Of a DNA stretch of 64,000 nucleotides, positions 34,714-45,554 are shown in pieces (position 1 is the first letter of the stretch; the number at the start of each line of letters is the position of its first letter). The notes under the pieces are model-generated. The model was not told the DNA's origin. It saw only the letters and a program-made list of their open reading frames with translations, and did not search any database. The stretch lies in assembly GCA_036346225.1 (NCBI GenBank), contig JARFIW010001323.1, positions 1,162,085 through 1,226,084 on the forward strand. The letters are read 5' to 3'. The position numbers and the translations under genes are program-made. Source of the DNA: Platerodrilus igneus (lineage: Eukaryota > Arthropoda > Insecta > Coleoptera > Lycidae).

Positions 34714-37280
34714 ATTGTTCAATATTCAAAAGAAGGCTCAAAATCTGCTCTTAACGCCATTAAAAATGGCATACCTTGCGCTACTGCGGTTAAAATGCTT
34801 AATATTGTTCAATCTACTTTAATTGGAAAAATTAAAGGGATTTATCCGGAAGTCCGCAAAGCTGGTGTAGCAACAGAACTCACGATTGATGAAGGAAACT
34901 TACTTACGGGATGGATTATTGATATGGCTAACAAAAAAACAATTGTTAGACAGCGTATCTTTATTGGTGAAAAATCTATAACGCCCCAAAAACAATTACT
35001 GATGGCCGACCTGGGCGTCACTGGTACGAAGACTTTCTACACCGCAACCCTGAAATTAGTTTAATATTCAAAAATTTGACTGCTACCAGAGCTGCAGTTA
35101 CAGAGAATAGTATAAGACGGTAGTTTAAAGAAATTAACGAATACTTCATCAACACAGGTACGATTATTGATGACCCTACCCGAATTTTTAATGCCGACGA
35201 ATCTGCATTTTTCGGGCACGCAAAGGAAATGATGTATTGGTCAAAAAAGGAAGTAAAGTTGTTTATAATCGAGTGGGAGGTGATGAAAAGGAATGTTTAA
35301 CAGTTTTAATAACAGGTCATAAATAACGATTATTAGAATTTTTATTAAAATTACAATTTTTTCTTTTTTTAGGCAATGCTGCAGGTCAACTAGCACCTTT
35401 AATGGTGATGTATTGTTATGAAAGAATACCTAAAAGTATTGTTAATCAAGTTCCATCTGGCTGTGGTATTGGGAAGTCTGATAACGCGTGAATGTCATCC
35501 GAATTATTTTATGAATTTATTACAAATATTTTCTACCCATAGCTTCTTCAAGTAAATATAATGTTTCTCATATGTCGATGACCACAGATCACATGTAACC
35601 TTACCATTGACTGACTTTTGTAGAGATAAGAATATTGTCTTAATTATTCTCATACCCAACTCTACACACTTATTACAGCCATTGGATGTTCGTTTATTTA
35701 AATCTTCTAAAAATAGCTGGAAAAGGTACATTCATAGTTGGAGAAAGGAACATGGTCACAAACATATTAAAAGAGATAATTTTGCAATGGTACTGAAAAC
35801 AGCACTAGACAAAATGAAAGATATTAAATCTATCCTCACTAATGCTTTTCGAGTCTGTGGTTTAATTCCTTCTAACGCTAACAACGTTGACTATAGCAAA
35901 GTTTTGGCACAAGTTAATAAACTCAACCCAGATCTGTAAGATGATATAGTACATATTAATCCTAAAGTGGAAAAGCAATTAAAGTTTATTGAAAACAATA
36001 TTGAAGAAACCAAATTAGAAACTTTTTTTTTAGTCACGAGGGAAGAACTGGCAAGGGGATATTGAAGACAAAAACCTGCACATACTTTGGTTGACTGTTT
36101 TTAGAGCTGCTGATTTAACTTTTACATCACAGCAACAAAATATAAACATTCTTTCTGATACAGACAATGACATGCCGCTACTAGCATTATTATCTCGGTC
36201 ACAGTATATTGACAAAAATGTGGTAATAGAATTAGTAGATGATTTGCTGTTAAGTGGTGAATGGATAAATTCTCTTGTTATTACAGATAATGAACCGCAA
36301 GCAAGAGGAAATAGTAAAATCACAGTAGAAAGCCAAATTGAAAATTCAAATTGTGTCAAATCTACACTTTCAGCGGTTATTAACGAAGAAGATCCAAGCA
36401 AAATCAAAAATCAAAACGAAATGATTAGTATTATAAATAACTTTGTTCAGAACAAAGAGTTAGATCTGCCAGATGACACCAACAAGGAAAATATCTAACA
36501 CAATGGTAATCATCAAGAAGAAGTAAACAAGTCAGATGGGCAGTAGTGTTGTGGATGGCGAAATAATAAAAAATATGTTGGATAAGAGTTACAAAAACAA
36601 CATTAAAAATGTTAACGATATTATAAATGTACTTGAAGCAAGTTCCAGCAGCCAGGAAGAAAATGTAGATTGTACAGAAAGTAGTTTTCTATCTCTGTTT
36701 AAAAGATCACTGTTTTGGTCTGAAGCCACTTCCCAAAAGAAAAATAAAAAAATAAAGTTCCGTCAGTGACAACATCTGATACCTGGAGGGAATACTACAA
36801 TAGAAAAGAAAGCAGATTGATGCTGAAAAAAAGACCAGAAAAGGCAAGAGGGAAGAACATAAACAGAAAAAGGAACAAAATCCAAAAAAAGGAAAAAGCA
36901 ATATTAAGGCAAGAGACTATAAAGGTGCTACAGACACTACTAATCTACAGAATACTGATATAGAAATTAATGCAACCCTAGATACCAATGAACCAGCTGT
37001 TGACGACTATGTAATAGTAAAATATGAGGGAGAATACTATCCCAGACTTATAACCATTATACAAGATAAACATGCCTTTATAGGCACTATACAAATGAGC
37101 AAACTCGACAAATGGAATTGGCCTCAGGAGAAAGATGAAATTTGGTATGAGCTTGAAGAAATCATTGAAAAAATTAAACCGCTGCAAGAATTCAATAAAC
37201 GGAGTTTTTTTATAGTTCAGGAAATAAAAAATACCAAACTTTTATGTCATAAATCTGTAAGGTCTAATTGCATATCTTGA
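34714..37280 (+). pseudogene. Tigger/pogo-type (CENP-B-like HTH, DDE) transposase, broken
   Basis: Transposase that would bind element ends and catalyse cut-and-paste transfer. Order: a psq-type helix-turn-helix (ALNAIKNGIPCATAVKML, 34,747-34,800); a CENP-B-type second HTH (LTGWIIDMANKK); a DDE first Asp in IFNADESAFF (about 35,196); a short intron at 35,316-35,372; then NAAGQLAPLMVMY, a degraded second catalytic region (about 35,575); and NSTHLLQPLDV with FRVCGLIPSNAN (35.66-35.88 kb). Downstream frames carry an acidic/Lys-rich tail. A module near 36,985-37,270 (VIVKYEGEYYPRLI, then KWNWPQEKDEIWYELEEII) resembles the C-terminus of related insect Tigger-like proteins. Breaks: stops near 35,530 and 35,600 and frame changes at 35.06, 35.94, 36.5 and 36.77 kb. 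Confidence 0.75.
35316..35372 (+). other. 57-bp intron in the Tigger-like transposase
   Basis: It starts GTCATAAATAAC and ends in a long T run with TTTTAG. It contains stop codons, and removing it joins LTVLITG to NAAGQLAPLM in one frame. Short introns of this size are common in insects and other invertebrates. Confidence 0.65.
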
Positions 37281-37441
37281 TTTTCAAATGTTTTAACTTT
37301 TTGCTTTAAGTTTGTTTGAATGTGTGCAATAAATTGGTAAGAACAAGTTTCTTTTAATTAAATTTTCAATTTTTTTCCCTTGTAGAAATTATGGACAACT
37401 CTGTCAGAATAATGTCCCCTGTTGGAATTATGTTCTCCCAC

Positions 37442-37860
37442 GTGACTGAGTTCTGTACAATTTTCAAATAGACCTGTCCGAAGTATGTACTCGTATAAGA
37501 TTTAAAAATTTGATATATTTTTAACTGTTTTCAATAAAAAATTTACGAAAAACTAGATACTATTCAAATATTTATAATCCAAACTACAATACGAAAATAG
37601 TTCCTAAGACACATTTTTGTTTTCACTATTTTAGTTGCTTTATTTCTGGCAATAAGTCCCTTAAAGTGTTGGAATTGTGTACAATTACCTTATGTTAAAA
37701 TCGGGAGAATTAGCATAATATACTAATCAGCTACAATTGAAAGATCATAAATTACCTCCTTTTCAAACCTACCTCACCTATTAATTTTAAAACTAATATA
37801 GTGTTCGCGCCGCTGCCAGAAACGTAGTCGTGTATACAGTACTATATACAAGTATCTATT
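37442..37860. other. Spacer with no recognised gene
   Basis: AT-rich. A phrase GTTGGAATTGTGTACAATTA near 37,669 resembles the Tigger end motif and may be a stray or outer copy. Confidence 0.4.
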
Positions 37861-37873
37861 TGTATAGATTTCG

Positions 37874-38118
37874 GGGTTCGAATCCCGACACGGTCCGCTT
37901 GAAAAATGTTAGGCGAGCATTTTTCACAAAAATACACCCTCGTTCGGATGAGAGGTAAAATGGAGGTCCCGTGTGTGAGTGTTGTCACGCACGTTAAAGA
38001 TCCCTACCTTGCTTGGAACAGCAAGGGTTCGGCAAAATTCTAAATTTTCCAGGTAAAAAAAACTCGCTTCCTGGCCAATGTAGTACCTGCGGGTGGAGCA
38101 TTGGAAAATCAAATGTAA
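37874..38118 (+). mobile_element. SINE, 5'-truncated (copy 2)
   Basis: A 245-bp copy starting inside the B box (GGGTTCGAATCCCGACAC), so the A-box half of the tRNA-like head is absent. It is still flanked by a perfect 13-bp direct repeat TGTATAGATTTCG (37,861-37,873 and 38,119-38,131). Truncation therefore happened at insertion, not by later deletion. Confidence 0.88.
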
Positions 38119-38254
38119 TGTATAGATTTCGCTCTTTATATTCAAATACGACCTCGTATATGATACGTTACTATGGAGATTGTGTACTTCAACAGTAGGA
38201 GGTTTATGACAGTTCTGTGACCACATTTGCTCCCAAAACCCACACTTGCTCCTA

Positions 38255-38530
38255 CATTTACATGTAAATTCTCATAAGGAGCAAATGTGGAGATGAGTGA
38301 TAGTTTGGTGGAAATGAGGAAAATCCCTCATTTCCACACACATCTACATGTAAATTTCCATAAGGCGGAAATGAGGAGAATCTCTCATTTCCACACACAT
38401 TTACATGTAAATTCCCATAAGGCGGGAATGAGGAGAACTCCTCATTTCTACACTCATCTGGACCAAATAGTTTTCTTCGATTATGTGTAAATCCCATAAG
38501 GAGGGAAATGTGGAGTTTATCCACACACAA
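38255..38530 (-). repeat. 57-bp tandem repeat array, left outer end
   Basis: Three to four copies of a 57-bp unit with a TTTACATGTAAA-type palindrome at its centre, flanked by CATTTCC/GGAAATG. The mirror array is at 44,650-44,960. Open frames reading VCGNEGFSSFPPYGNLHVN follow from 57 being divisible by three and are not a gene. Confidence 0.8.
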
Positions 38531-39163
38531 TCCACATTTGCTCCCAAATCTGAACCTAATAGTTTTCTTCGGCTAGCCATTGAATCTTTCGAGATAAACC
38601 TATCTTGTTTGGTATCAATTAATATTAGATTTTTCTCAGCTACCAGAATCTCTAGGAATTTCTTAGATTACATCATCCCCCAGGGAACTACCCCAATTTT
38701 AAGATTTTTTACCAAGATCAATTTCTAATCACCTCTCCTTTTTAACATCTAGAATCCTTTAACCAACCACTTAAGGTATTAACACAAAAGAAATTAACCA
38801 CACAAAAGTTTAATAATTTATTTTATCCGATTTACAGTTTAATAAACTAATAGAATACAATTTTTACAAAGTATAACATTATTTTGTTTGTGTAGCCGAA
38901 TCCAAGCAGTTGAAAGTAACCTGTAACAAAAAATAGAAATTAATGTGTTGTTTAAAAAAGACCTGTAACAAAAAAGAAATTAAAGTAAAGGAGAGGAAAC
39001 GTGTTTTAGGTCAATAAGACATATTGTTGTTAATCCAACAATATGTTTTACAGTCCAGCGAGACCACGTGGAGGTAAACACATATCGTCGGGAACGAAGG
39101 AATTTTAAGGATGGGGATGGTAGGTATGCTTATAACTAACTTATATACTACTAGATATACACA

Positions 39164-40575
39164 CTAAAATAAATACAAATATAAACAACTATCTAATATC
39201 CTTATGACCCATGCATATGTGGAAGTACTACCAGGGATGACGTACCTTTTATCATCTTCTGCCGATAAACTAATTTTATTGATTAATTGGGTGTCAAGTT
39301 GATGTTTTTTACTCCGAATACATACCATGCTATGCATAAGGGCACCAGAATTATTATGCACAATATCCTTAAAACTATCTAAACTAATCCCCGCCACCAC
39401 ACCACGCGATACCCCCTTGATTTTTTTAATTACATCCTTCTCACTAAGAATGCAATACGACTTGGCCCTAGTCCCAACAAATTGTAACGCCAAGTCGCCG
39501 TTGAATTCATTCTTAAACTTGCCGGGAATCTTTTTGTTCACAAGTGGTATATTATGTTTATTATCTTCGGGGTAATCACTCGTGTGAAAATTGTTAATGT
39601 TTGCGCTAATATCACTATACAAGTCTTCTGTTTCCACACTATACACTAAAGAGTCAGTGTCTGTGTAAAGTAGTGAGAGTTTGGCTCCATACAAATGTTT
39701 CATGGTATTAAATGGAATTCATACATGAGGGTCTTTGAAATATCTAAAACTGAAAAACCTGCATATATAGGCTTGTTGTAAGTGACTTTTACCCTATCCA
39801 TCTGTATAATAACCAAATTCTCACGTAGCACTATACTACTGTTAAAGATCGGGCGGGCGATAAGTCCACTCGCGCACAATTTTTTTCCATCGTGTCCCCA
39901 CCGCGTAATTATCTTCACAGCAACCCTCTTGTCGACATTCTCCATCGTTTTTCCAAAGACGGCATTGTTCATTAATTTAAAAAAGTCTTTTTCAAACGCA
40001 TTTCTAGCGGATGTCCTAAGGGTGGTGTTCAAATCGATGTAGGGTTTTAACCAAGGCGATTGGTCGAATTCCAATACTCGATGGATGCCGGTGAGTTTAA
40101 GACCATTAAGTAGCGCCTGCTGCAGGTTTCTGTAGTGTATGATGTAATGACTCTTGTCGAGCAACGTGGCGAGTAGCTTCGGAGTCTTGAAGGATGGTGT
40201 TGGGGGTACCATGGTCTGCGGACAAAACGGCAAATCGTTGTGCTGATCGTGTAGGTCTTCTGGATACTCCAGATCTACTTCCAGGATGTATCTCTTCTCC
40301 CCTGTTACAGATATGTTGTCGATGTGGGCTTTCAGGAGGTTAAGCTCTTTCTCTTTCAACCACCTGAATCCGCTTATCGGTAACGGTTGGGACATGGCCC
40401 ATCCATACAAATTATTGGCATCGTAGTAACCCAAGTATTTGGAGGGTTTGCTGGGAACGTAATTCTCCATATACTTATTATTGGCTAGGGCATACCGAGC
40501 ACTGCATTGGGTTAACCCACCGCGAATGCCTTTCTTGACGAAATGATGCATTTCTACATCGGTGAATAGATCCAA
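39164..40575 (-). pseudogene. Family B DNA polymerase, 3' half, left-arm copy
   Basis: Polymerase domain of a virus-type (protein-primed group) DNA polymerase, as found in Polinton/Maverick elements and related viruses. It is carried on the minus strand in two frames. 39,700-40,575 holds motif A (YYDANNLYGWAMSQ) and motif B (LMNNAVFGKTMEN). 39,164-39,703 holds motif C (YTDTDSLVY) and the C-terminal region. The frame changes at about 39,703, just before motif C, owing to one base fewer than in the right arm. A second difference near 39,210 alters the last residues. The N-terminal exonuclease half is missing because the arm ends at 40,596. Confidence 0.85.
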
Positions 40576-40819
40576 TTTAACTCCGGTATATTTCAGATCA
40601 AACGAAAATCGTGTACAAAATTTAGAAATGTATACTACACATTTGTCAACTAAAAGGAGGAAAAAGTGACTTTTGTGTGTGTATTAGTTTTAATGAATAA
40701 AAATATATTTCTATGTGTAGTGTACTTGTTAAGTATTTGAATTGAAATATAATTATGGTTTCAAACGTTTTGGTTTTATTTATATATAATGGTATTGTTA
40801 GGATTCAATAAAAATACAG

Positions 40820-41461
40820 GCGTGCGCGCGCAGAGTTGCGCATGGGCAGGGGTGCGCGCGCGCAGGGGTGCGCATGAGCAGGGGTACGCACGCGCAGGGG
40901 TGCGCATGGGCAAAAAATGCGCGCGCAGGGGCGCGCATGGCCACAGACGTGCTTAGGCGTACATCAGAATGCGTGAAAAACTGCGTTGGATTACCAAAAA
41001 TCTTATTAATATTAAAACAACATAGATTTTATACTCTTTTATTACGTTGGAGCGCTAATTGCCTCATAGGGGTGAAATTACCCCATAAGGTGAAATTGCC
41101 TCCGACCTAGGTTGGATGTAAACTTGTCAGGAGTTAGGTTAGCTAGTGTTGTCCGGAATTAGGTTAGGTTAGTTGGACTTGTGTGGACTTAGGTTAGATA
41201 AAAGGAAAAATTGATAGGTTTGGTCAGCGTCGTCGCGCTGACCTAACCTATCAATTTTTCCTTTTAGGCAATTAGCGCTCCAACGTAATAAAACAGTATA
41301 AAATCTATGTTGTTTTAATATTAATAAGATTTTTGGTGATCCAACGCAGTTTTTCACGCATTCTGATGTACGCCTAAGCACGTCTGTGCCCGTGCGCGCC
41401 CCTGCGCGCGCATTGTTTGCCCATGCGCACCCCTGCGCGTGCGCACCCCTGCGCGTGCGCA
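40820..41461. repeat. GC-rich foldback element at the centre of the palindrome
   Basis: Inverted arms at about 40,870-41,064 and 41,265-41,461 share ATTACGTTGGAGCGCTAATT, a tract of CAGGGGTGCGCATGGG-type repeats, and GACGTGCTTAGGCGTACATC. The left side has more copies of the GC-rich repeat, from 40,820. The loop contains a nearly perfect hairpin (41,199-41,266) with arms TAAAAGGAAAAATTGATAGG. GC content is far above the surroundings. The open frames in each arm (such as 40,868-41,110 and 41,169-41,507) mirror each other and are not genes. It looks like a foldback or MITE-type insertion next to the truncated 5' end of the polymerase gene. Confidence 0.75.
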
Positions 41462-41462
41462 C

Positions 41463-44031
41463 GTCGAACAAGACTGCAACCACGTTGCGACAAAAATGCC
41501 CAACCACTTCAACAACGTATTAGAGTTTACGAACGTGCACAAGCAAATGAGGGTACCGTTTGTTGTGTACGCGGACTTCGAGAGCTTGTTGAAACCCATT
41601 TCTTCGGCAGCACAGGATACCTCCCGCTCCTTTACTAACAGCACCCATCAACACGCACCATACAGCTTCGCCTATTACGTTAAATGCTCCTACGACGAGA
41701 ATTTGGATAAGTTTGAATTGTACAGAGGAGTTGATGCCGCCAAAGTATTTATGCAGAAGTTGAAGGAAGAAGCCCGCAGATTGGGTAAAATCCTTAAAAC
41801 TAATGTACCGATGACAGCGTTGGAGCCTTTAGACGAGCTATTATACTATATGGCAGATGATTGCGGTATCTGCAAGAAACCATTGGGAGATGATTGAGTA
41901 AGGGATCACTGCCATCTTACAGGAAAATTTCGCTTCGCAGCACATCGCCAGTGTAACATCCAATACCGGATGCCAAATTTCATCCCTGTGGTATTTTACA
42001 ATTTAAGTGGGTATGATTCCCATTTTATAATTAAAGAATTGGGATGCGATAGAGAGAGCGTTACAGTGATCCCAAATAACAAAGGAAAGATTCATTTCTT
42101 TCACAAAGCATGTGAGACTATATGGCGAAGAACCGGACGTAGAAGAAGATGATGATGAATCTAACAATTCCACAGTATAGCTGCGATTCATCGATTCCCT
42201 GCGTTTCATGGCATCAAGCTTGGACAAGTTGGTGAAAAATTTGGAATGCAAGCAGTTTGTTGAGATGAGGAAGTGTTTCCCCGACGACATACAGTTTTCT
42301 TTTCTACGCAGAAAGGGTGTGTTCCCGTACAGGTATGTGACAGACGCCTCAGTATTAAATAGGTCAAGTCTACCACCCCGAGAGGAATTCTATAATGATC
42401 TCACGAATACTGTGATTTCGTTGTCTGAATACGATCACGCTCAGAAAGTATGGAACGCCATCAACATATGCACAGTCGGCGAATATAGTGATCTCTACTT
42501 GATGACCGATGTTTTATTATTAGCTGACGTGTTCGAAAATTTCCGGGTGTGTGTTTGAAAACGTACGACTTGGATCCTAGCCAATATATGACGGCACCTA
42601 GTCTAAGCTGGGACGCCATGCTGAAATATACCGGAGTTAAATTGGATCTATTCACCGATGTAGAAATGCATCATTTCGTCAAGAAAGGCATTCGCGGTAA
42701 GTTAACCCAATGCAGTGCTCGGTATGCCGAAGCCAATAATAAGTATATGGAGAATTACGTTCCCAGCAAAACCTCCAAATACTTGGCTTACTACGATGCC
42801 AATAATTTGTATGGATGGGCCATGTCCCAACCGTTACCGATAAGCGGATTCAGGTGGTTGAAAGAGAAAGAGCTTAACCTCCTGAAAGCCCACATCGACA
42901 ACATATCTGTAACAGGGGAAAAGGGATACATCCTGGAAGTAGATCTGGAGTATCCAGAAGACCTACACGATCAGCACAACGATTTGCCGTTTTGTCCGCA
43001 GATCATGGTACCCCCAACACCATCCTCCAAGACTCCGAAGCTACTCGCCCCGTTGCTCGACAAGAGTCATTACATCATACACTACAGAAACCTGCAGCAG
43101 GCGCTACTTAATGGTCTTAAACTCACCGGCATCCATCGAGTATTGGAATTCGACCAATCGCCTTGGTTAAAACCCTACATCGATTTGAACACCACCCTTA
43201 GAACATCCGCCAGAAATGCGTTTGAAAAAGACTTTTTTAAATTAATAAACAATGCCGTCTTTGGAAAAACGATGGAGAATGTCGACAAAAGGGTTGCTGT
43301 GAAGATAATTACGCGGTGGGGACACGATGGAAAAAAATTGCGCGCGAGTGGACTTATCGCCCGCCCGAACTTTAACAGTAGTATAGTGCTACGTGAGAAT
43401 TTGGTTATTATACAGATGGATAGGGTAAAAGTCACTTACAACAAGCCTATATATGCAGTTTTTTCAGTTTTAGATATTTCAAAGACCCTCATGTATGAAT
43501 TCCATTATAATACCATGAAACATTTGTATGGAGCCAAACTCTCACTACTTTACACAGACACTGACTCTTTAGTGTATAGTGTGGAAACAGAAGACTTGTA
43601 TAAGTGATATTAGCGCAAACATTAACAATTTTCACACGAGTGATTACCCCGAAGATAATAAACATAATATACCACTTGTGAACAAAAAGATTCCCGGCAA
43701 GTTTAAGGATGAATTCAACGGCGACTTGGCGTTACAATTTGTTGGGACTAGGGCCAAGTCGTATTGCATTCTTAGTGAGAAGGATGTAATTAAAAAAATC
43801 AAGGGGGTATCGCGTGGTGTGGTGGCGGGGATTAGTTTAGATAGTTTTAAGGATATTGTGCATAATAATTCTGGTGCCCTTATGCATAGCATGGTATGTA
43901 TTCGGAGTAAAAAACATCAACTTGACCCCCAATTAATCAATAAAATTAGTTTATCGGCAGAAGATGATAAAAGGTACGTCATCCCTGGTAGTACTTCCAC
44001 ATATGCATGGGGGCATAAGGATATTAGATAG
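41463..44031 (+). pseudogene. Family B DNA polymerase, near full-length, broken (right copy)
   Basis: Virus-type replicative DNA polymerase with 3'-5' exonuclease and polymerase domains; related enzymes copy linear element genomes by protein priming. Exo I motif YADFES is at 41,568; a CGICKKP Cys pair at about 41,865; Exo II-like YNLSGYDSHF at 41,997; motif A YYDANNLYG at 42,789; motif B LINNAVFGKTMEN at about 43,243; motif C YTDTDSLVY at 43,551; and a conserved C-terminal part (LALQFVGTRAKSY) to a stop at 44,031. Breaks: a stop at 41,895, frame changes near 42,110, 42,180 and 42,550, and a one-base gain near 43,602 just after motif C. Catalytic Asp residues are retained. The N-terminus is lost at the foldback junction. 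No capsid, integrase or protease partner gene is seen. Confidence 0.85.
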
Positions 44032-44985
44032 TTGTTTATATTTGTATTTATTTTAGTGTGTATATCTAGTAGTATATAAGTTAGTTATAAGCATACCTAC
44101 CATCCCCATCCTTAAAATTCCTTCGTTCCCGACGATATGTGTTTACCTCCACGTGGTCTCGCTGGACTGTAAAACATATTGTTGGATTAACAACAATATG
44201 TCTTATTGACCTAAAACACGTTTCCTCTCCTTTACTTTAATTTCTTTTTTGTTACAGGTCTTTTTTAAACAACACATTAATTTCTATTTTTTGTTACAGG
44301 TTACTTTCAACTGCTTGGATTCGGCTACACAAACAAAATAATGTTATACTTTGTAAAAATTGTATTCTATTAGTTTATTAAACTGTAAATCGGATAAAAT
44401 AAATTATTAAACTTTTGTGTGGTTCATTTCTTTTGTGTTAATACCTTAAGTGGTTGGTTAAAGGATTCTAGATGTTAAAAAGGAGAGGTGATTAGAAATT
44501 GATCTTGGTAAAAAATCTTAAAATTGGGGTAGCTCCCTGGGGGATGATGCAATCTAAAAAATTCCTAGAGATTCTGGTGGCTGAGAAAAATCTAATATTA
44601 ATTGATACCAAACAAGATAGGTTTATCTCGAAAGATGGCTAGCCGAAGAAAACTATTTGGTTCAGATTTGGGAGCAAATGTGGAGTTCATCTCCGCATTT
44701 TCCTCCTTATGGGATTTACATATAGTCGAAGAAAACTATTTGGTCCAGATGAGTGTGCAAATGAGGGATTCTCCTCATTCCCGCCTTATGGGAATTTACA
44801 TGTAAATGTGTGTGGAAATGAGGGATTCTCCTCATTTCCGCCTTATGGAAATTTACATGTAAATGTGTGTGGAAATGAGGGATTCTTCTCATTTCCACCA
44901 AACTATCACTCATCTCCACATTTGCTCCTTATGGGAATTTACATGTAAATGTGGGAGCAAATGTGGGTTCTGGGAGCAAATGTGG
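42621..44985 (+). repeat. Right arm of the 2.4-kb inverted repeat
   Basis: Counterpart of 38,221-40,596. It includes polymerase motifs A-C, about 600 bp of downstream non-coding DNA (44.03-44.64 kb) and the terminal 57-bp repeat array, ending GGGAGCAAATGTGG. Confidence 0.9.
44650..44960 (+). repeat. 57-bp tandem repeat array, right outer end
   Basis: Mirror of the left array: units of GGGATTCTCCTCATTTCCGC followed by TTTACATGTAAATGTGTGTG, three to four copies, decaying toward both sides. Confidence 0.8.
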
Positions 44986-45511
44986 TGCCAGGAGCCCCCA
45001 AAACACTCTACTTTCAACGAGTAATTCAAACCAGCTTTGCTGCGAATTTGAAAGTTTGTTATAATTGGTTGTAGTCCGTATCTTGTAATAAAAGGCCGTA
45101 TTCATATACTTTGTATTGGTTTACTTACGTTACGTGATTGCATTCAGCTCTTCAAAGTGTTGATTAACTTTATTAATTGATAAAGACTTGCTATGAATTC
45201 TACTCACACCTTTCTTGATATCGTATTGAATTAAACGTTGCTTATGATGAAACGACATTCTCATTCGTTTGCTAAAGCTATATGAACAATGTTCATGTTT
45301 CTACAAAAGCAAATTCCTTGTTCGACGTGGTCTTACTATAGATGTTGTAGTTATAGATGTTTTTCTACAAATGCGTACTCCTATATGTACATAGTTAGTA
45401 TTAGCTACAAATTTGAATTACGATCCTTTGGCGCATGGGGAGAACATTTTCCTTTGGTAACCAAAAATTGTCATATATTTTGATTACTTCAATTGTACTA
45501 TTCTCCTGTAA

Positions 45512-45513
<2 letters not shown>

Positions 45514-45552
<39 letters not shown>
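45514..45552. repeat. (TA)n microsatellite
   Basis: About 39 bp of pure TA repeat, followed by TTGCTGTGATAT. The mirror tract at 52,453 is preceded by the reverse complement of this flank. Confidence 0.95.

Positions 45553-45554
<2 letters not shown>

Larger units (their letters stand above)
34024..37441 (+). mobile_element. Tigger/pogo-like DNA transposon, decayed
   Basis: Flanks of a broken transposase gene carry a paired motif in inverted orientation. On the left, CATAATTCTGACAG and CATAATTCCGGCACA lie at 34,028-34,055. On the right, the reverse complement of 37,395-37,441 reads CATAATTCCAACAG and CATTATTCTGACAG. One more copy, ATAATTCCGACAG, is subterminal at 34,577. Exact termini and the TA duplication are not resolved. 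Confidence 0.6.
38221..40596 (-). repeat. Left arm of the 2.4-kb inverted repeat
   Basis: Reverse complement of 42,621-44,985. The inner boundary is at CTGAAATATACCGGAGTTAA in right-arm orientation. The arm contains the 3' half of the polymerase gene, about 600 bp of downstream non-coding DNA (38.56-39.16 kb) and the terminal repeat array. Confidence 0.9.
38221..44985. mobile_element. Palindromic element with a virus-type DNA polymerase gene (Polinton-like)
   Basis: A 6.77-kb inverted structure: left arm 38,221-40,596 and right arm 42,621-44,985 are reverse complements with only scattered differences. A 2.0-kb central part is unique. Each arm carries the 3' half of a family B DNA polymerase gene of the DNA_pol_B_2 type; the 5' half exists once, in the centre, and joins the right arm. 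Both outer ends begin CCACATTTGCTCCCA and run into 57-bp tandem repeats. No clear target duplication is visible (CTGTGA against TGCCAG). It could be a transposon with very long TIRs or an inverted duplication of one copy's end. Confidence 0.7.

Noticed and set aside
40868..41507. Mirror open frames TDVLRRTSECVKNCVG on both strands
   Set aside because: They are the two arms of the foldback read in opposite directions; no protein family is recognised and the Arg/Ala-rich part comes from the GC-rich repeat.
44709..44948. Repetitive protein with VCGNEGFSSFPPYGNLHVN units
   Set aside because: Product of a 57-bp tandem repeat, whose unit length is a multiple of three; frames are also open on the opposite strand, and the mirror array behaves the same way.
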